From: Spirosoma utsteinense
Lineage (GTDB): Bacteria; Bacteroidota; Bacteroidia; Cytophagales; Spirosomataceae
NCBI RefSeq assembly: GCF_014282275.1
Contig: NZ_VFIA01000013.1
Location: forward strand, 1-64,000
Direction of reading: 5' to 3'
DNA: 64,000 nucleotides
The notes under the pieces were generated by a model. The model ran no database searches, was not told the DNA's origin, and saw nothing but the letters and a program-made list of their open reading frames with translations. Each line of letters begins with the position of its first letter. Within the stretch, counting starts at the first letter, position 1. Shown piece after piece: positions 54,208 to 63,157 of the stretch. Both the position numbers and the translations under genes were made by a program.

Positions 54208-56460
54208 CTACAGCAGTCGGTCCAGCTGGATCGGCAGATCATAGACGCGCTTCCCGGTAGCGTGAAAAACAGCGTTGGCAATGGCGGCTGGCATAGCCAC
54301 CAGACCGATCTCGCCCAACCCTTTTACGCCCAGTGGATTGACGATTTCGTCATGCTCCTCAACGAATAGTACGTCCAGATCATGAATATCGGCAAACACA
54401 GGCACGTGATATTCGGCCAGGTTGTGGTTCATGAACCGACCGTACCGGTGATCCATAGCGCTGTCTTCCTGTAGGGCGCTGCCGATGCCCCATACCATAC
54501 CGCCAATGATCTGGCTCCGGGCCGTCCGGGGGTTCAGGATACGCCCGCCCGCAATAGCACTCACCGCCCGCGTAACCTTGATCGTGTTCAGCTCTTCATC
54601 CACCTGCACCTCCACAAAAGCCGCCGAGTGGGTATGGCGCGAGTACTTCTTCTGGTTCAGCATATCAGGCAGCGACGTCGACGTTTCGGAAATAGCCCGC
54701 CCGCCATTCTGGCCAACGATATCGATAAACGAAACCGCTACCGATGGATCATTTTTAAGCTTGATCGATCCATCGTCAAACAACACGTCCTCCAGCTTGG
54801 CTTTGGCGAGCGGTGAGCCAGCCATCTTCCGCGCGGTTTTAAAGAGTGTCTTTTTCAGATCGTCACATACCGTCTTCACCGCCGAACCCACGGTAGAGGC
54901 TGTCCAGGATCCCCCCTGAATTGGAGCCAGTGGCATATCAGTATCGCCCAACCGGAAGATGACATCCTCTATCGGCATACCCATCGTTTCGGCAGCAATC
55001 TGGGCCATGATCGTATAGGTACCGGTGCCTATATCGGCCGTAGCACTGCTTACCCGTAACTTGCCGTTCACCGTTAAGACGGCTTCGGCCCGGGCGGGCA
55101 TCTGGCTCGCATCCCAGATACCAGTGGCCATGCCATAGCCGATCAGGTTATGCCCCTCGCCCCGCATGGAGCGTGGGGTTGGATTCCGCTTATCCCAACC
55201 AAACCGTTCGGCCCCCTGCCGGAAACACTCCCGAAGCTCTTTGCTCGAAAACGGCTTGTCCTTATCGGTCTGGTCAATTTCCGAGTAGTTCTTCAGCCGA
55301 AACTCGACGGGGTCCATACCCAGTTTGTAACATAATTCATCGATGGCCGATTCGATGGCGTGGTCACCGGTTACGCCCCCTGGCGCGCGCATGTCCAGCG
55401 GAGAATAAATATCCAGCGACTTCAACTTGTATTCGAGCGTCACATCGTCGCAGGGATACAGCACGTTCGACCAGTTAACAACCGTCTCCGTATAGTCTTC
55501 GAACTGCGAGGTAGCGGCAATAGCTTTGTGGTTGAGGGCGGTCAGTTTACCCTCCGACGAAGCGCCGAGGGCAACTGTCTGTACGGTAGCAGGCCGGTGC
55601 CCGAACGTCCACATCTGCTGGCGGGTGAGCGTAAGCCGAACCGACCGTTTGAGTTCACGGGCTGCCATCACGGCCAGAAATAACTGGTACTGTGGCCGCA
55701 ATCCTGATCCAAACCCGCCCCCCACATAGGGTGAAACGACCCGTACATCGCTGGATGACATCCCGAAAATCTGCGTGACATACAACTGGCTGTTTGGAGC
55801 CCCCTGCGTTTTGTCATAGATCGTTAGCCGGGCTTTATCCTCATTACCGTAGGACTCGTACTGGACCATAGTGGCAAACATTTCCAGCGGGTTATGGTGC
55901 TGTACGCCATGAACATAATGGGCGGCCATTTGCACCGGTGCATCAAGAAATGCCTGTTTTGAATCGCCACGCGGTTTAGGTGGTAAGGGTTTAAGAAAGT
56001 TGGTAGGTGCCCACTGCGGGTCCCGTGCTTCAGACAGGTGGGCTTCCAGGTCCGTATGCGAGGGTTTGGCATCATAGACCACCTTCACCAGCGAAGCCGC
56101 ATACCGGGCCAGTTCGAACGTTTCGGCCACGACCAGCGCAATGGGCTGACCGCTGTAGGTAACATCGGCGTTGTGTAAGGGCCGAAACGGCGAGCCAGCC
56201 GGGGCGTCCTGATCTTTATAACTGATATCGAACCAGGCCGTATGGGGCCGGTTTTCGTGCGTAAATACCTGCAACACACCCGCCAGCGCCAGGGCTTCGG
56301 TGGTGTCGATATGGGTTATTTTCCCTTTTGCAATCCCACTCGAAACGACATACCCATAGGTTAAATCAGGGACGTTGAATTCAGCGGCATATTTTGCTTT
56401 ACCCGTTACTTTCTCGGGACCATCGACGCGGGTGATGGGTTTTCCAATGACGTTGTTCAT
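54208..56460 (-). CDS. paoC: Molybdopterin-binding subunit of an aldehyde oxidoreductase
   Basis: A 750-residue subunit of the xanthine oxidase family holding the molybdenum cofactor. It opens with GKPITRVDGPEKVTGKAKYA; MoCo-binding segments include GGGFGSGLRPQYQLFLA and SWTASTVGSAVKTV, and the catalytic Glu717 is in GVKGLGEIGL near the C-terminus. It lies downstream of the FAD and 2Fe-2S subunits in the order of E. coli paoABC. No twin-arginine signal is present, so the complex is probably cytoplasmic unless it is carried by a partner. The aldehyde or heterocycle oxidised is not known, and no MoCo chaperone (PaoD/XdhC) is in the window. Confidence 0.92.
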   Translation of the reverse strand: MNNVIGKPITRVDGPEKVTGKAKYAAEFNVPDLTYGYVVSSGIAKGKITHIDTTEALALAGVLQVFTHENRPHTAWFDISYKDQDAPAGSPFRPLHNADVTYSGQPIALVVAETFELARYAASLVKVVYDAKPSHTDLEAHLSEARDPQWAPTNFLKPLPPKPRGDSKQAFLDAPVQMAAHYVHGVQHHNPLEMFATMVQYESYGNEDKARLTIYDKTQGAPNSQLYVTQIFGMSSSDVRVVSPYVGGGFGSGLRPQYQLFLAVMAARELKRSVRLTLTRQQMWTFGHRPATVQTVALGASSEGKLTALNHKAIAATSQFEDYTETVVNWSNVLYPCDDVTLEYKLKSLDIYSPLDMRAPGGVTGDHAIESAIDELCYKLGMDPVEFRLKNYSEIDQTDKDKPFSSKELRECFRQGAERFGWDKRNPTPRSMRGEGHNLIGYGMATGIWDASQMPARAEAVLTVNGKLRVSSATADIGTGTYTIMAQIAAETMGMPIEDVIFRLGDTDMPLAPIQGGSWTASTVGSAVKTVCDDLKKTLFKTARKMAGSPLAKAKLEDVLFDDGSIKLKNDPSVAVSFIDIVGQNGGRAISETSTSLPDMLNQKKYSRHTHSAAFVEVQVDEELNTIKVTRAVSAIAGGRILNPRTARSQIIGGMVWGIGSALQEDSAMDHRYGRFMNHNLAEYHVPVFADIHDLDVLFVEEHDEIVNPLGVKGLGEIGLVAMPAAIANAVFHATGKRVYDLPIQLDRLL

Positions 56461-56483
56461 AAGGTTTACCTGTATAATGCTCG

Positions 56484-57530
56484 TTATGCCGTTGGTTCAA
56501 GTTTAGCCGCCTGCCCCAGGGCGCGGATAATAGCGCGGTGAGCCAGTTCGATTTTAAACGTATTATGTCCGTATCCGACTGCCCCTTCCAGCAAGCTGTC
56601 GGCCACGGGCCGGAAGTTTTCTTTGGTAGCCGTCTTTCCCACCAGCAGGGCTTCGGCTTCGGGTTTGCGCCATGGCTTATGGGCCACGCCACCCAGGGCG
56701 ATCCGAACATCTTTCACCACATCGCCTTCCATCTCCAGGCCTACCGCCACCGACACCAGGGCAAAGGCATACGAGGCCCGGTCCCGAAGCTTGAGGTACA
56801 TATGGTTGTCAACAAAGCGGGGTGCGGGCAAATCGATGGCCGTCACGATTTCGCCGGGCTCCAGCGTATTATCCCGCTGGGGCTCCTGGCCGGGTAGCCG
56901 GTGAAATTCGCCAATCGGTATGGTTCGTTCGCCATTGGGACCTGTTACCCGTATGACTGCTTCGAGCGCTGCCAGAGCTACCGCCATATCGGATGGATAG
57001 GTGGCAATGCACTGTGACTGTCCGTCCTCCGTTCCTTCGGTCGTCCCCAGAATAGCGTGAATACGGTTATAGCCGCCAATGGCTCCGCAGCCCGAGGGCC
57101 CGGCGTTCTGACCGGGTTCGCGTTTGTTACACGGCATAGCGGTGTCGTAGAAATAATAACAGCGGGTGCGCTGAAACAGGTTTCCGCCGTTGGTAGCCAT
57201 ATTGCGTAGCTGGGGCGACGCACCGGCCAGAATTGTTTGCGAGAGTAAGGGGTAGCGCTGCTCAACCAGGGGATGATAAGCGGTATCGGCATTGGAAACC
57301 AGGGCATCAAGCCGTAGGCCGCCATCCTCAATTTCCTCGATCGTATTAAGGGGCAGGTGGTTGATATCGACCAGACGACCTGGCCGTTCGACGTTTTCCT
57401 TCATCAGATCGATGAGGTTAGTACCACCGGCAATGAATTTAGCGCCTGCTGAATCGAGACTCTTTTCTGTCGTTAATTCGCCAACGGCCTCCATTACATC
57501 GGAGGGGCGGGCGTAGGAAAATGGATGCAT
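56484..57530 (-). CDS. paoB: FAD- and 4Fe-4S-binding subunit of the aldehyde oxidoreductase
   Basis: A 348-residue FAD-binding subunit (CoxM/PaoB family). FIAGGTNLIDLMKENVERP and NGGNLFQRTRC hold the flavin. An insertion with Cys in QRTRCYYFY, MPCNKREPG, SGCGAI and QSQCIA corresponds to the extra [4Fe-4S] cluster found in E. coli PaoB and 4-hydroxybenzoyl-CoA reductase. The start is ATG 57528-57530 (MHPFSYARPS); the frame extends into the preceding gene without support. It lies 10 bases from the 2Fe-2S gene and 23 from the molybdenum subunit gene, all in one operon. Confidence 0.9.
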   Translation of the reverse strand: MHPFSYARPSDVMEAVGELTTEKSLDSAGAKFIAGGTNLIDLMKENVERPGRLVDINHLPLNTIEEIEDGGLRLDALVSNADTAYHPLVEQRYPLLSQTILAGASPQLRNMATNGGNLFQRTRCYYFYDTAMPCNKREPGQNAGPSGCGAIGGYNRIHAILGTTEGTEDGQSQCIATYPSDMAVALAALEAVIRVTGPNGERTIPIGEFHRLPGQEPQRDNTLEPGEIVTAIDLPAPRFVDNHMYLKLRDRASYAFALVSVAVGLEMEGDVVKDVRIALGGVAHKPWRKPEAEALLVGKTATKENFRPVADSLLEGAVGYGHNTFKIELAHRAIIRALGQAAKLEPTA

Positions 57531-57540
57531 ACGAAGTGGG

Positions 57541-58089
57541 TTAGGCAGGCTGGTTCGTGCGGAGTTGCAGGACGTCTTCGATGGCGTCGACGATGTGTGT
57601 ATACGCGCCACAACGGCAGATATTACCGCTCATGAGTTCCTTGATATCGGCGGTGGTCCGTACTTTGCCTTCATTGATCAGCCCAACGGTTGAACAGATC
57701 TGTCCGGGGGTACAGTAGCCACACTGGAAAGCGTCATGGTCGATAAACGCCTGCTGAACCGGATGCAGCTGGCCGGGTGCGCTAGGGTCGTTTCCCGCCA
57801 ACCCCTCGATGGTGGTGATCGAGCGCCCCTCCTGCATTACTGCCAGGGTCAGGCATGCGTTGATGCGCTTGCCATCGACCAGCACCGTACAAGCGCCACA
57901 CTGGCCATGATCGCAGCCTTTTTTTGTTCCGGTCAGGTCGCAGTATTCACGCAGCGCATCGAGCAGGGTTGTCCACGGGGCCAGCGTTAGCGACTGCTCC
58001 GCCCCGTTGATCATTAGGGTAACGGGACGGGTTTCGGGCAGCGACGCTACTGGTTTTGCGGCTGATTTTGGTTCTAGTTGAGTTATCAT
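57541..58089 (-). CDS. paoA: 2Fe-2S subunit of the aldehyde oxidoreductase
   Basis: A 182-residue electron-transfer subunit with two [2Fe-2S] clusters. The plant-ferredoxin-type ligands are in GCDHGQCGACTVLVDG followed by INACL; the second, helical cluster has QCGYCTPGQ and NICRCGAY. A stretch of about 35 residues before the domain (SAAKPVASLPETRP) lacks the RR motif that exports E. coli PaoA. The ATG at 58087-58089 (MITQLEP) is chosen; the frame begins 19 codons upstream. It is the first gene of the operon, divergent from treZ. Confidence 0.9.
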   Translation of the reverse strand: MITQLEPKSAAKPVASLPETRPVTLMINGAEQSLTLAPWTTLLDALREYCDLTGTKKGCDHGQCGACTVLVDGKRINACLTLAVMQEGRSITTIEGLAGNDPSAPGQLHPVQQAFIDHDAFQCGYCTPGQICSTVGLINEGKVRTTADIKELMSGNICRCGAYTHIVDAIEDVLQLRTNQPA

Positions 58090-58292
58090 GTAATCGAGGA
58101 GTAAACGAGTCCAGATCATTAAACTCCCTGTTAGCCGTTTGTCCACCGAGTCAAGCGGTATATTATTTTACGGTCTCGATGAGTCTGTAGTTGTGCGGCT
58201 AAATTTCAAACCTCCTGCCAACACATACCGCAAAAGGCTAGTTGTCTAGTCAACAGGTTCTGAAAAGGAACCTATTTATCAGGCCTCAACAG

Positions 58293-60140
58293 ATGACAAC
58301 AACTACACTTACTCATCGTACCCTCGGTATCACGTTCACACCCGACGGCCTGGCTCAGGTGTGTGTATGGGCCCCTTTTGCACAGGATGCAGCCCTGTAC
58401 CTGGTCGACAAGGACCAGCAGCTGCCCCTGTCAACCAATGGATCGGGCTACTGGCGAACGACAACCCGTCAACTGCAACCAGGTGATACATACCGCTTCC
58501 GGCTGAACGGCTCTACCGACCTGCCCGATCCCGTTTCGATGGCTCAGCCTGATGGCGTTCATGGTCCATCGCAGGCAGTCGACGTGTCGACGTTTGTGTG
58601 GACCGATTCGGCCTGGCAGAATCATTCGCTCGATGATTATATACTTTACGAGCTGCATACAGGCACGTTCTCACCAGCCGGCACGTTCACCGGTATTGAA
58701 GAGCGCCTTGCCCATCTGGTCGATCTTGGCATCAACGCGATTGAGATTATGCCGGTCGCTCAGTTTCCCGGTACCCGCAACTGGGGTTACGATGGGGTGT
58801 TTCCCTTTGCCGTTCAGCATTCCTATGGTGGAGCAGCCGGATTACAGCAGCTCGTCGATGCAGCGCATCGGCATGGACTGGCTGTAGTTCTCGACGTTGT
58901 TTACAATCACATCGGCCCGGAGGGTAACTACCTGCCCGCTTACGGCCCCTACTTTACCGATCGCTACCATACTCCCTGGGGCGACGCCCTTGATTTCGAT
59001 GGGGAGCACAGTGCCAGTGTCCGGCAATATTTCGTTGAGAATGCCCTGATGTGGTTCCGCGATTTTCACATCGATGCACTGCGGTTGGATGCCGTTCACG
59101 CTATTTACGACCATAGTCCTGTTCACATTCTGCGTGAGATCAGGGAGCAGGCCGATGCGCTTTCAACCCAAACAGGACGGCAACACTACCTGATCATCGA
59201 ATCGGATCTGAACGATACGCGCTACATCGAATCGATTACCAACAATGGCTATGGAATGGACGGGCAGTGGAACGATGAGTTTCACCACGCGCTCCGCGTA
59301 GCAGCCGGGGGCGAACGCAACGGCTATTATGCTGACTATGACGGCATTCGTCATTTGGCTAAATCCTACAAAGACGCCTATGTCTACGATGGCCTATACA
59401 TGCCCCGGCGGGATAGTATCGTAGGTAGCCCAACGACAACCCATGCCGGTCGTCAATTTGTCGTGTTCTCCCAGAACCACGACCAGATAGGTAACCGGAT
59501 GCTGGGCGAGCGGCCCGGCCAGCTGGTCAGCTTTGCCATGCAAAAACTGATGGCCGGTGCTGTACTGACCAGCCCTTACCTGCCAATGCTGTTCATGGGC
59601 GAAGAATGGGGTGAGTCGAATCCTTTCCTGTACTTCGTTAGCCATAGCGACCCTACGCTGGTGGAAGCCGTACGGCAGGGTCGCCAGGCGGAGTTTGCTG
59701 CGTTCCACTCCACCCTCGATGCGCCCGACCCGCAGGACGAGAATACGTTCCAGCAGTCGAAACTCGGCTGGTCATTACTGGTGCAGGAACCACACCAAAC
59801 GCTGTTCCGGTATTATAAGACGTTGCTGCTGCTCCGCAAACAGTCCGTGTTGCGCGCACCTGACCGTACAGCGCTGACTGTTGTTGTTGATGAAGACCAG
59901 CAAACGCTTACTCTTCATCGACGGCATGACCACCAACGCATTGTTTGCCTCATGAATTTTTCTGGCGACGTAAAATCTATGTCACTCCCCGAACAGGATC
60001 AACCCTGGCAAAAGTTACTCGATTCGGCGGATCCTGTCTGGTTGGGCCCTGCTGCTGCCCCGCTTGTCATAACCGGTTCCACCCCTATATCCCTTCAACC
60101 TGAGTCGATTCTGGTTTACGTAGCGGGAGAGTTGTTGTAG
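58293..60140 (+). CDS. treZ: Malto-oligosyltrehalose trehalohydrolase
   Basis: A 615-residue GH13 enzyme that releases trehalose from maltooligosyl-trehalose. The N-terminal CBM48-like domain (VCVWAPFAQDAALYL) precedes the barrel with GVFPFAVQHSYGG, VVLDVVYNHIGPEGNY, the nucleophile Asp in ALRLDAVHAIYD, the acid Glu in LIIESDLND and FSQNHDQIGNR. The HigWGYDG-like NWGYDGVFPF and the length fit TreZ, not a branching enzyme. TreY and glycogen genes are not in the window. The ATG at 58293 is used; the frame goes back to a TTG at 58242. Confidence 0.9.
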   Translation: MTTTTLTHRTLGITFTPDGLAQVCVWAPFAQDAALYLVDKDQQLPLSTNGSGYWRTTTRQLQPGDTYRFRLNGSTDLPDPVSMAQPDGVHGPSQAVDVSTFVWTDSAWQNHSLDDYILYELHTGTFSPAGTFTGIEERLAHLVDLGINAIEIMPVAQFPGTRNWGYDGVFPFAVQHSYGGAAGLQQLVDAAHRHGLAVVLDVVYNHIGPEGNYLPAYGPYFTDRYHTPWGDALDFDGEHSASVRQYFVENALMWFRDFHIDALRLDAVHAIYDHSPVHILREIREQADALSTQTGRQHYLIIESDLNDTRYIESITNNGYGMDGQWNDEFHHALRVAAGGERNGYYADYDGIRHLAKSYKDAYVYDGLYMPRRDSIVGSPTTTHAGRQFVVFSQNHDQIGNRMLGERPGQLVSFAMQKLMAGAVLTSPYLPMLFMGEEWGESNPFLYFVSHSDPTLVEAVRQGRQAEFAAFHSTLDAPDPQDENTFQQSKLGWSLLVQEPHQTLFRYYKTLLLLRKQSVLRAPDRTALTVVVDEDQQTLTLHRRHDHQRIVCLMNFSGDVKSMSLPEQDQPWQKLLDSADPVWLGPAAAPLVITGSTPISLQPESILVYVAGELL

Positions 60141-60155
60141 CATGATCGGGAATGG

Positions 60156-60208
60156 AAACGACGGGTTCAGTTCGGATGGAGAGTCTGTCCGAACTGAACC
60201 CGTCGTTT
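60156..60208 (+). terminator. 21-bp perfect hairpin after treZ
   Basis: Arms 60156-60176 and 60188-60208 are exact complements around an 11-base loop, with TTTAT at the end. It starts 16 bases after the treZ stop. Confidence 0.8.
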
Positions 60209-60361
60209 ATCAGGCCACACTTTGAAAATCGTCTCGATCCTCACGGCAGGCACGTTTCCACAACTATACGGCAATGGAGCACCTTTAGCAGTAAACCAAC
60301 TGGAGAAGTAGAAGGAATTTACCCCCTTACTTTGCCTGACTGGCTATAAAAAAGAAACTGC

Positions 60362-60751
60362 ATGAGAATCGACCATTTGGCCCTTTGGGTAGACGACCTG
60401 GAAGGTATGCGTACCTTTTATATGACCTACTTTGGTGCTACCGCCGGGGCGAAATACACGAACACAGCCAAGGAGTTTACCTCTTATTTTCTGACGTTTA
60501 ACGTCGAAGGGACCAGACTTGAACTAATGAACCGACCCGATATTGGGGAGCAGATGGGTAAACGGGGATTATTGACAGGTATCGCTCACTTTGCGGTATC
60601 CGTAGGCAGCAAAGAAGCCGTCGACCGCTTAACCGAACGACTGCGGGCTGATCAGTACACCATCGAAAGCGAAGCCCGAACAACGGGAGATGGCTACTAC
60701 GAGAGCGTCGTCCTGGACCCGGAGGGGAATTACGTGGAAATTACTGGTTGA
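60362..60751 (+). CDS. VOC-family protein (glyoxalase/bleomycin-resistance fold)
   Basis: A 129-residue protein with two beta-alpha-beta-beta-beta modules. Metal-binding positions are suggested by IDHLALWVDD at the start, LELMNRPD in the middle, GIAHFAVSVGS and the closing VLDPEGNYVEITG. It could be a lactoylglutathione lyase-like or dioxygenase-like enzyme; the fold does not reveal the substrate. It is monocistronic. Confidence 0.85.
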   Translation: MRIDHLALWVDDLEGMRTFYMTYFGATAGAKYTNTAKEFTSYFLTFNVEGTRLELMNRPDIGEQMGKRGLLTGIAHFAVSVGSKEAVDRLTERLRADQYTIESEARTTGDGYYESVVLDPEGNYVEITG

Positions 60752-60842
60752 CAGGCGATTGGCTAGGTAAGGCACGCCTGAACGAAACCAGGCATATGAT
60801 ATAGTAAAAGCCGCTGATCGAGCAACAAGACAGTAGAATCAA

Positions 60843-60876
60843 ACAGGGTGAACGGTATGACTGCCTTTCACCCTGT
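60843..60876 (-). terminator. Terminator of the SDR gene
   Basis: ACAGGGTGAA and TTCACCCTGT pair perfectly over 10 bp with a 14-base loop; on the minus strand TTTGATT follows. It lies five bases after the SDR stop. Confidence 0.6.
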
Positions 60877-60880
60877 CCAA

Positions 60881-61582
60881 TTATTTGAGTGAGCCCATGC
60901 CACCATCTACGCCAATGATCTGGCCCGTAATCCAGGAAGCCTGATCACCGAGCAGGTAAGCGGCCATACCCGCAATGTCCTGGGGTGACCCATACCGGCT
61001 AAGTGGATGGCGTTTATTAGCCGCTTCCCGTTTCGTATCATCGGCAAGCAGGAAGTGCGCCATTGGTGTTTCAGTCAGCGATGGTGCCACCGCATTGACC
61101 CGCACATTGAACGGAGCCAGTTCGGCCGCCAGCGATTTCGTCAGCCCTTCAACGGCCGACTTCGCTACGGATACCGATGAGTGCATACCCATACCGAGTT
61201 TAGCCGCCACCGTGCTGAACAAAACGATACTGCCTGATTTCGATTTTTTTATTGCTGCGTAACAAGCATGGATCGTACCAACCGCGCCCAGCACATTGAT
61301 TTCCAGATCGGTGCGATAATCGTCGAGGGTAAGTCGCTGAAATGGTTTAAGGTTGATCGTGCCAGGGCAGTAAACGATGCCGTGTAACGTGTCGGGCAGT
61401 TGCGTAAGCGCTTCTGCAGCCGACGTCTGGGTAATATCCCAGGTCATATGGGTAGACTGGATACCTTCGGGTTGCGAGCGTCCCGCGGTAAACAGGGTAG
61501 CGCCCTGCGCCTGAAGAGACTCGGCCAGCGCATGGCCAATGCCTGAACTGGCCCCAACGATAAGTATGTTTTTACCTTGCAT
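60881..61582 (-). CDS. SDR-family oxidoreductase lacking the usual catalytic Tyr
   Basis: A 233-residue short-chain dehydrogenase-like protein. The NAD(P) motif is VGASSGIGHAL, and GTI and LFSTVAAKLG (Ser) follow. At the YxxxK site it reads HSSVSVAKSAVEGL, so Lys is kept but the position of Tyr is Val. Similar Tyr-less sequences occur as a recognisable subgroup, so this is probably a real variant and not an error. C-terminal TGQIIGVDGGMG is standard. The activity is uncertain. It is monocistronic, and about 110 bases separate it from folE upstream. Confidence 0.85.
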   Translation of the reverse strand: MQGKNILIVGASSGIGHALAESLQAQGATLFTAGRSQPEGIQSTHMTWDITQTSAAEALTQLPDTLHGIVYCPGTINLKPFQRLTLDDYRTDLEINVLGAVGTIHACYAAIKKSKSGSIVLFSTVAAKLGMGMHSSVSVAKSAVEGLTKSLAAELAPFNVRVNAVAPSLTETPMAHFLLADDTKREAANKRHPLSRYGSPQDIAGMAAYLLGDQASWITGQIIGVDGGMGSLK

Positions 61583-61689
61583 TTTACGAACGTGTTGCTG
61601 GTTTGAAGAATAGGCTGGCTAGCTGACCCGCCAAAGATGGACATCTTAACGATCTGCTACAGGCCGGCATGACCACAACCTATAAGCGA

Positions 61690-62439
61690 TTAGATAGTTA
61701 CACTTGCCTGACTAACGTAGCGAAGCAGTTCCTGCCGGGTAGACTCTTCAGCGAACTTACCGCCATACGATGCCGTAATAGTCGATGAGTTAACGTCATG
61801 GACGCCCCGTGTAGAAACGCACAGGTGTTTCGCATCGATTATAACAGCTACATCTTCGGTTTCGAGTACCTTCTTCAACTCATCGGCAATCTGCACCGTA
61901 AGGCGCTCCTGCACCTGCGGACGCTTGCTGAAGTAGTCGACAATGCGGTTCAGTTTAGACAACCCAATCACCTTACCACTGGAAATATAGGCTACGTGGG
62001 CCCGGCCAATTATTGGAACAAAGTGATGTTCGCAATAGGTCTGCACGGTGATATCCTTCTCTACCAGCATTTCGTTGTATCGAAATTTATTGTCGAAGAG
62101 CGTAGGCTCGGGTTTGTTAGCAGGATTCAGGCCCTTGAAGATTTCCTGAACGTACATTTTTGCTACCCGGCGGGGAGAGCCGTTCAAACTATCATCGGTG
62201 AGGTCCAGACCAAGAATTCCCATAATCTCGCGAAAATGGGCTTCGATGAGATCTATTTTGGTAGCGTCGTCCAGGTCGAAGGCATCCGGGCGCATAGGCG
62301 TATCAATGGAGGCTGCGCCATGTGCGTCGCCAATTTCATCAATCAATTGGGCCGTTGAATGTCCGTTTTGGCCATATCCGTGCTGGATAGTGTCTGTACC
62401 GTTAAGCGGGGTATTCAACGAAGTTCCGTTCAGTTTCAT
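61690..62439 (-). CDS. folE: GTP cyclohydrolase I
   Basis: A 249-residue enzyme that converts GTP to dihydroneopterin triphosphate. Zinc ligands are Cys in TYCEHHF and Cys in HLCVSTRG with His113-type HHF; GRAHVAYI and QERLTVQIA are family signatures. There is an unusual N-terminal extension of about 60 residues rich in Asn, Gly and Asp before the conserved domain starting near DLIEAHFREIM. The gene overlaps the upstream 6-pyruvoyl-tetrahydropterin synthase homologue by 38 bases, so both products probably work in one pterin route. Confidence 0.95.
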   Translation of the reverse strand: MKLNGTSLNTPLNGTDTIQHGYGQNGHSTAQLIDEIGDAHGAASIDTPMRPDAFDLDDATKIDLIEAHFREIMGILGLDLTDDSLNGSPRRVAKMYVQEIFKGLNPANKPEPTLFDNKFRYNEMLVEKDITVQTYCEHHFVPIIGRAHVAYISSGKVIGLSKLNRIVDYFSKRPQVQERLTVQIADELKKVLETEDVAVIIDAKHLCVSTRGVHDVNSSTITASYGGKFAEESTRQELLRYVSQASVTI

Positions 62440-62851
62440 AAAGCTTTACTTTAAGATCTAAGTCAGCGCTAAGCTGGTTACGTAAAATGTTGTAGATAAC
62501 AATGGCGATATTTTCTGCCGAAGGATTGAGGTCGGCAAACTCCTCCGTATCAAGGTTAAGGTTTTTATGGTCGAACCGGTCAGTAACGTGTTCTTTGATC
62601 AAATCACCGAGGTACTTCATATCGATCACGTACCCAGTCTCAGGGTCGATCGGTCCGGTAACCTGAATAATCAGTTCATAATTGTGCCCATGATAGTTGG
62701 GATTATTACACTTGCCGTAAACGCGCGTGTTTTTTTCGTCCGACCAGTTCGGGTTGTTTAAGCGGTGGGCCGCATTGAAATGCTCTTTCCGGAACACAGC
62801 CACCCTTGGGGCGTCGGCCCGCGAAGTGCTTACGCCAGGAGTATTCATCAT
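62402..62851 (-). CDS. queD: 6-carboxytetrahydropterin / 6-pyruvoyltetrahydropterin synthase homologue
   Basis: A 149-residue T-fold enzyme using dihydroneopterin triphosphate, the product of FolE. Zinc His residues are in HFNAAHRL and YHGHNYEL, the catalytic Cys in GKCNNPNYHG, and the C-terminal Glu in YETERNFVEY. It could serve queuosine synthesis (QueD) or biopterin-type pterin synthesis; the tight overlap with folE does not decide. ATG at residue 1 or 2. Confidence 0.88.
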   Translation of the reverse strand: MMNTPGVSTSRADAPRVAVFRKEHFNAAHRLNNPNWSDEKNTRVYGKCNNPNYHGHNYELIIQVTGPIDPETGYVIDMKYLGDLIKEHVTDRFDHKNLNLDTEEFADLNPSAENIAIVIYNILRNQLSADLDLKVKLYETERNFVEYPA

Positions 62852-63157
62852 ATAAGGGGAAATCGAAAAAGGGTTCGATCAACCTGTCGTTACAAAGTTT
62901 GTGTACAACACAGGCAGACGGCAGAGCGTATAGCCAGAACGCTCATTAGTGTGCGATTGTTAGCTGAATAACCTGTAATAGGCCACTTTTGTTCAACCTT
63001 TTCTATACAAATGTTAAACAGTACTTGCTAGCTCTATTACTAGAACGCCGGGTCGTATGGGTTGGTTCCGACGGCTGGCCGCCCGTCGGCGAAGCGCCTG
63101 TATGCCAGTCCGCAGCTACCGAAGGAACCGGATAGACAAGCGTATAGTTTGTCAACC
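62852..63157. other. Divergent intergenic region
   Basis: About 300 bases between queD (leftward) and the metallo-hydrolase (rightward). I see imperfect short repeats (GACGG/CCGTC near 63070) but no gene or clear promoter box. Confidence 0.4.
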
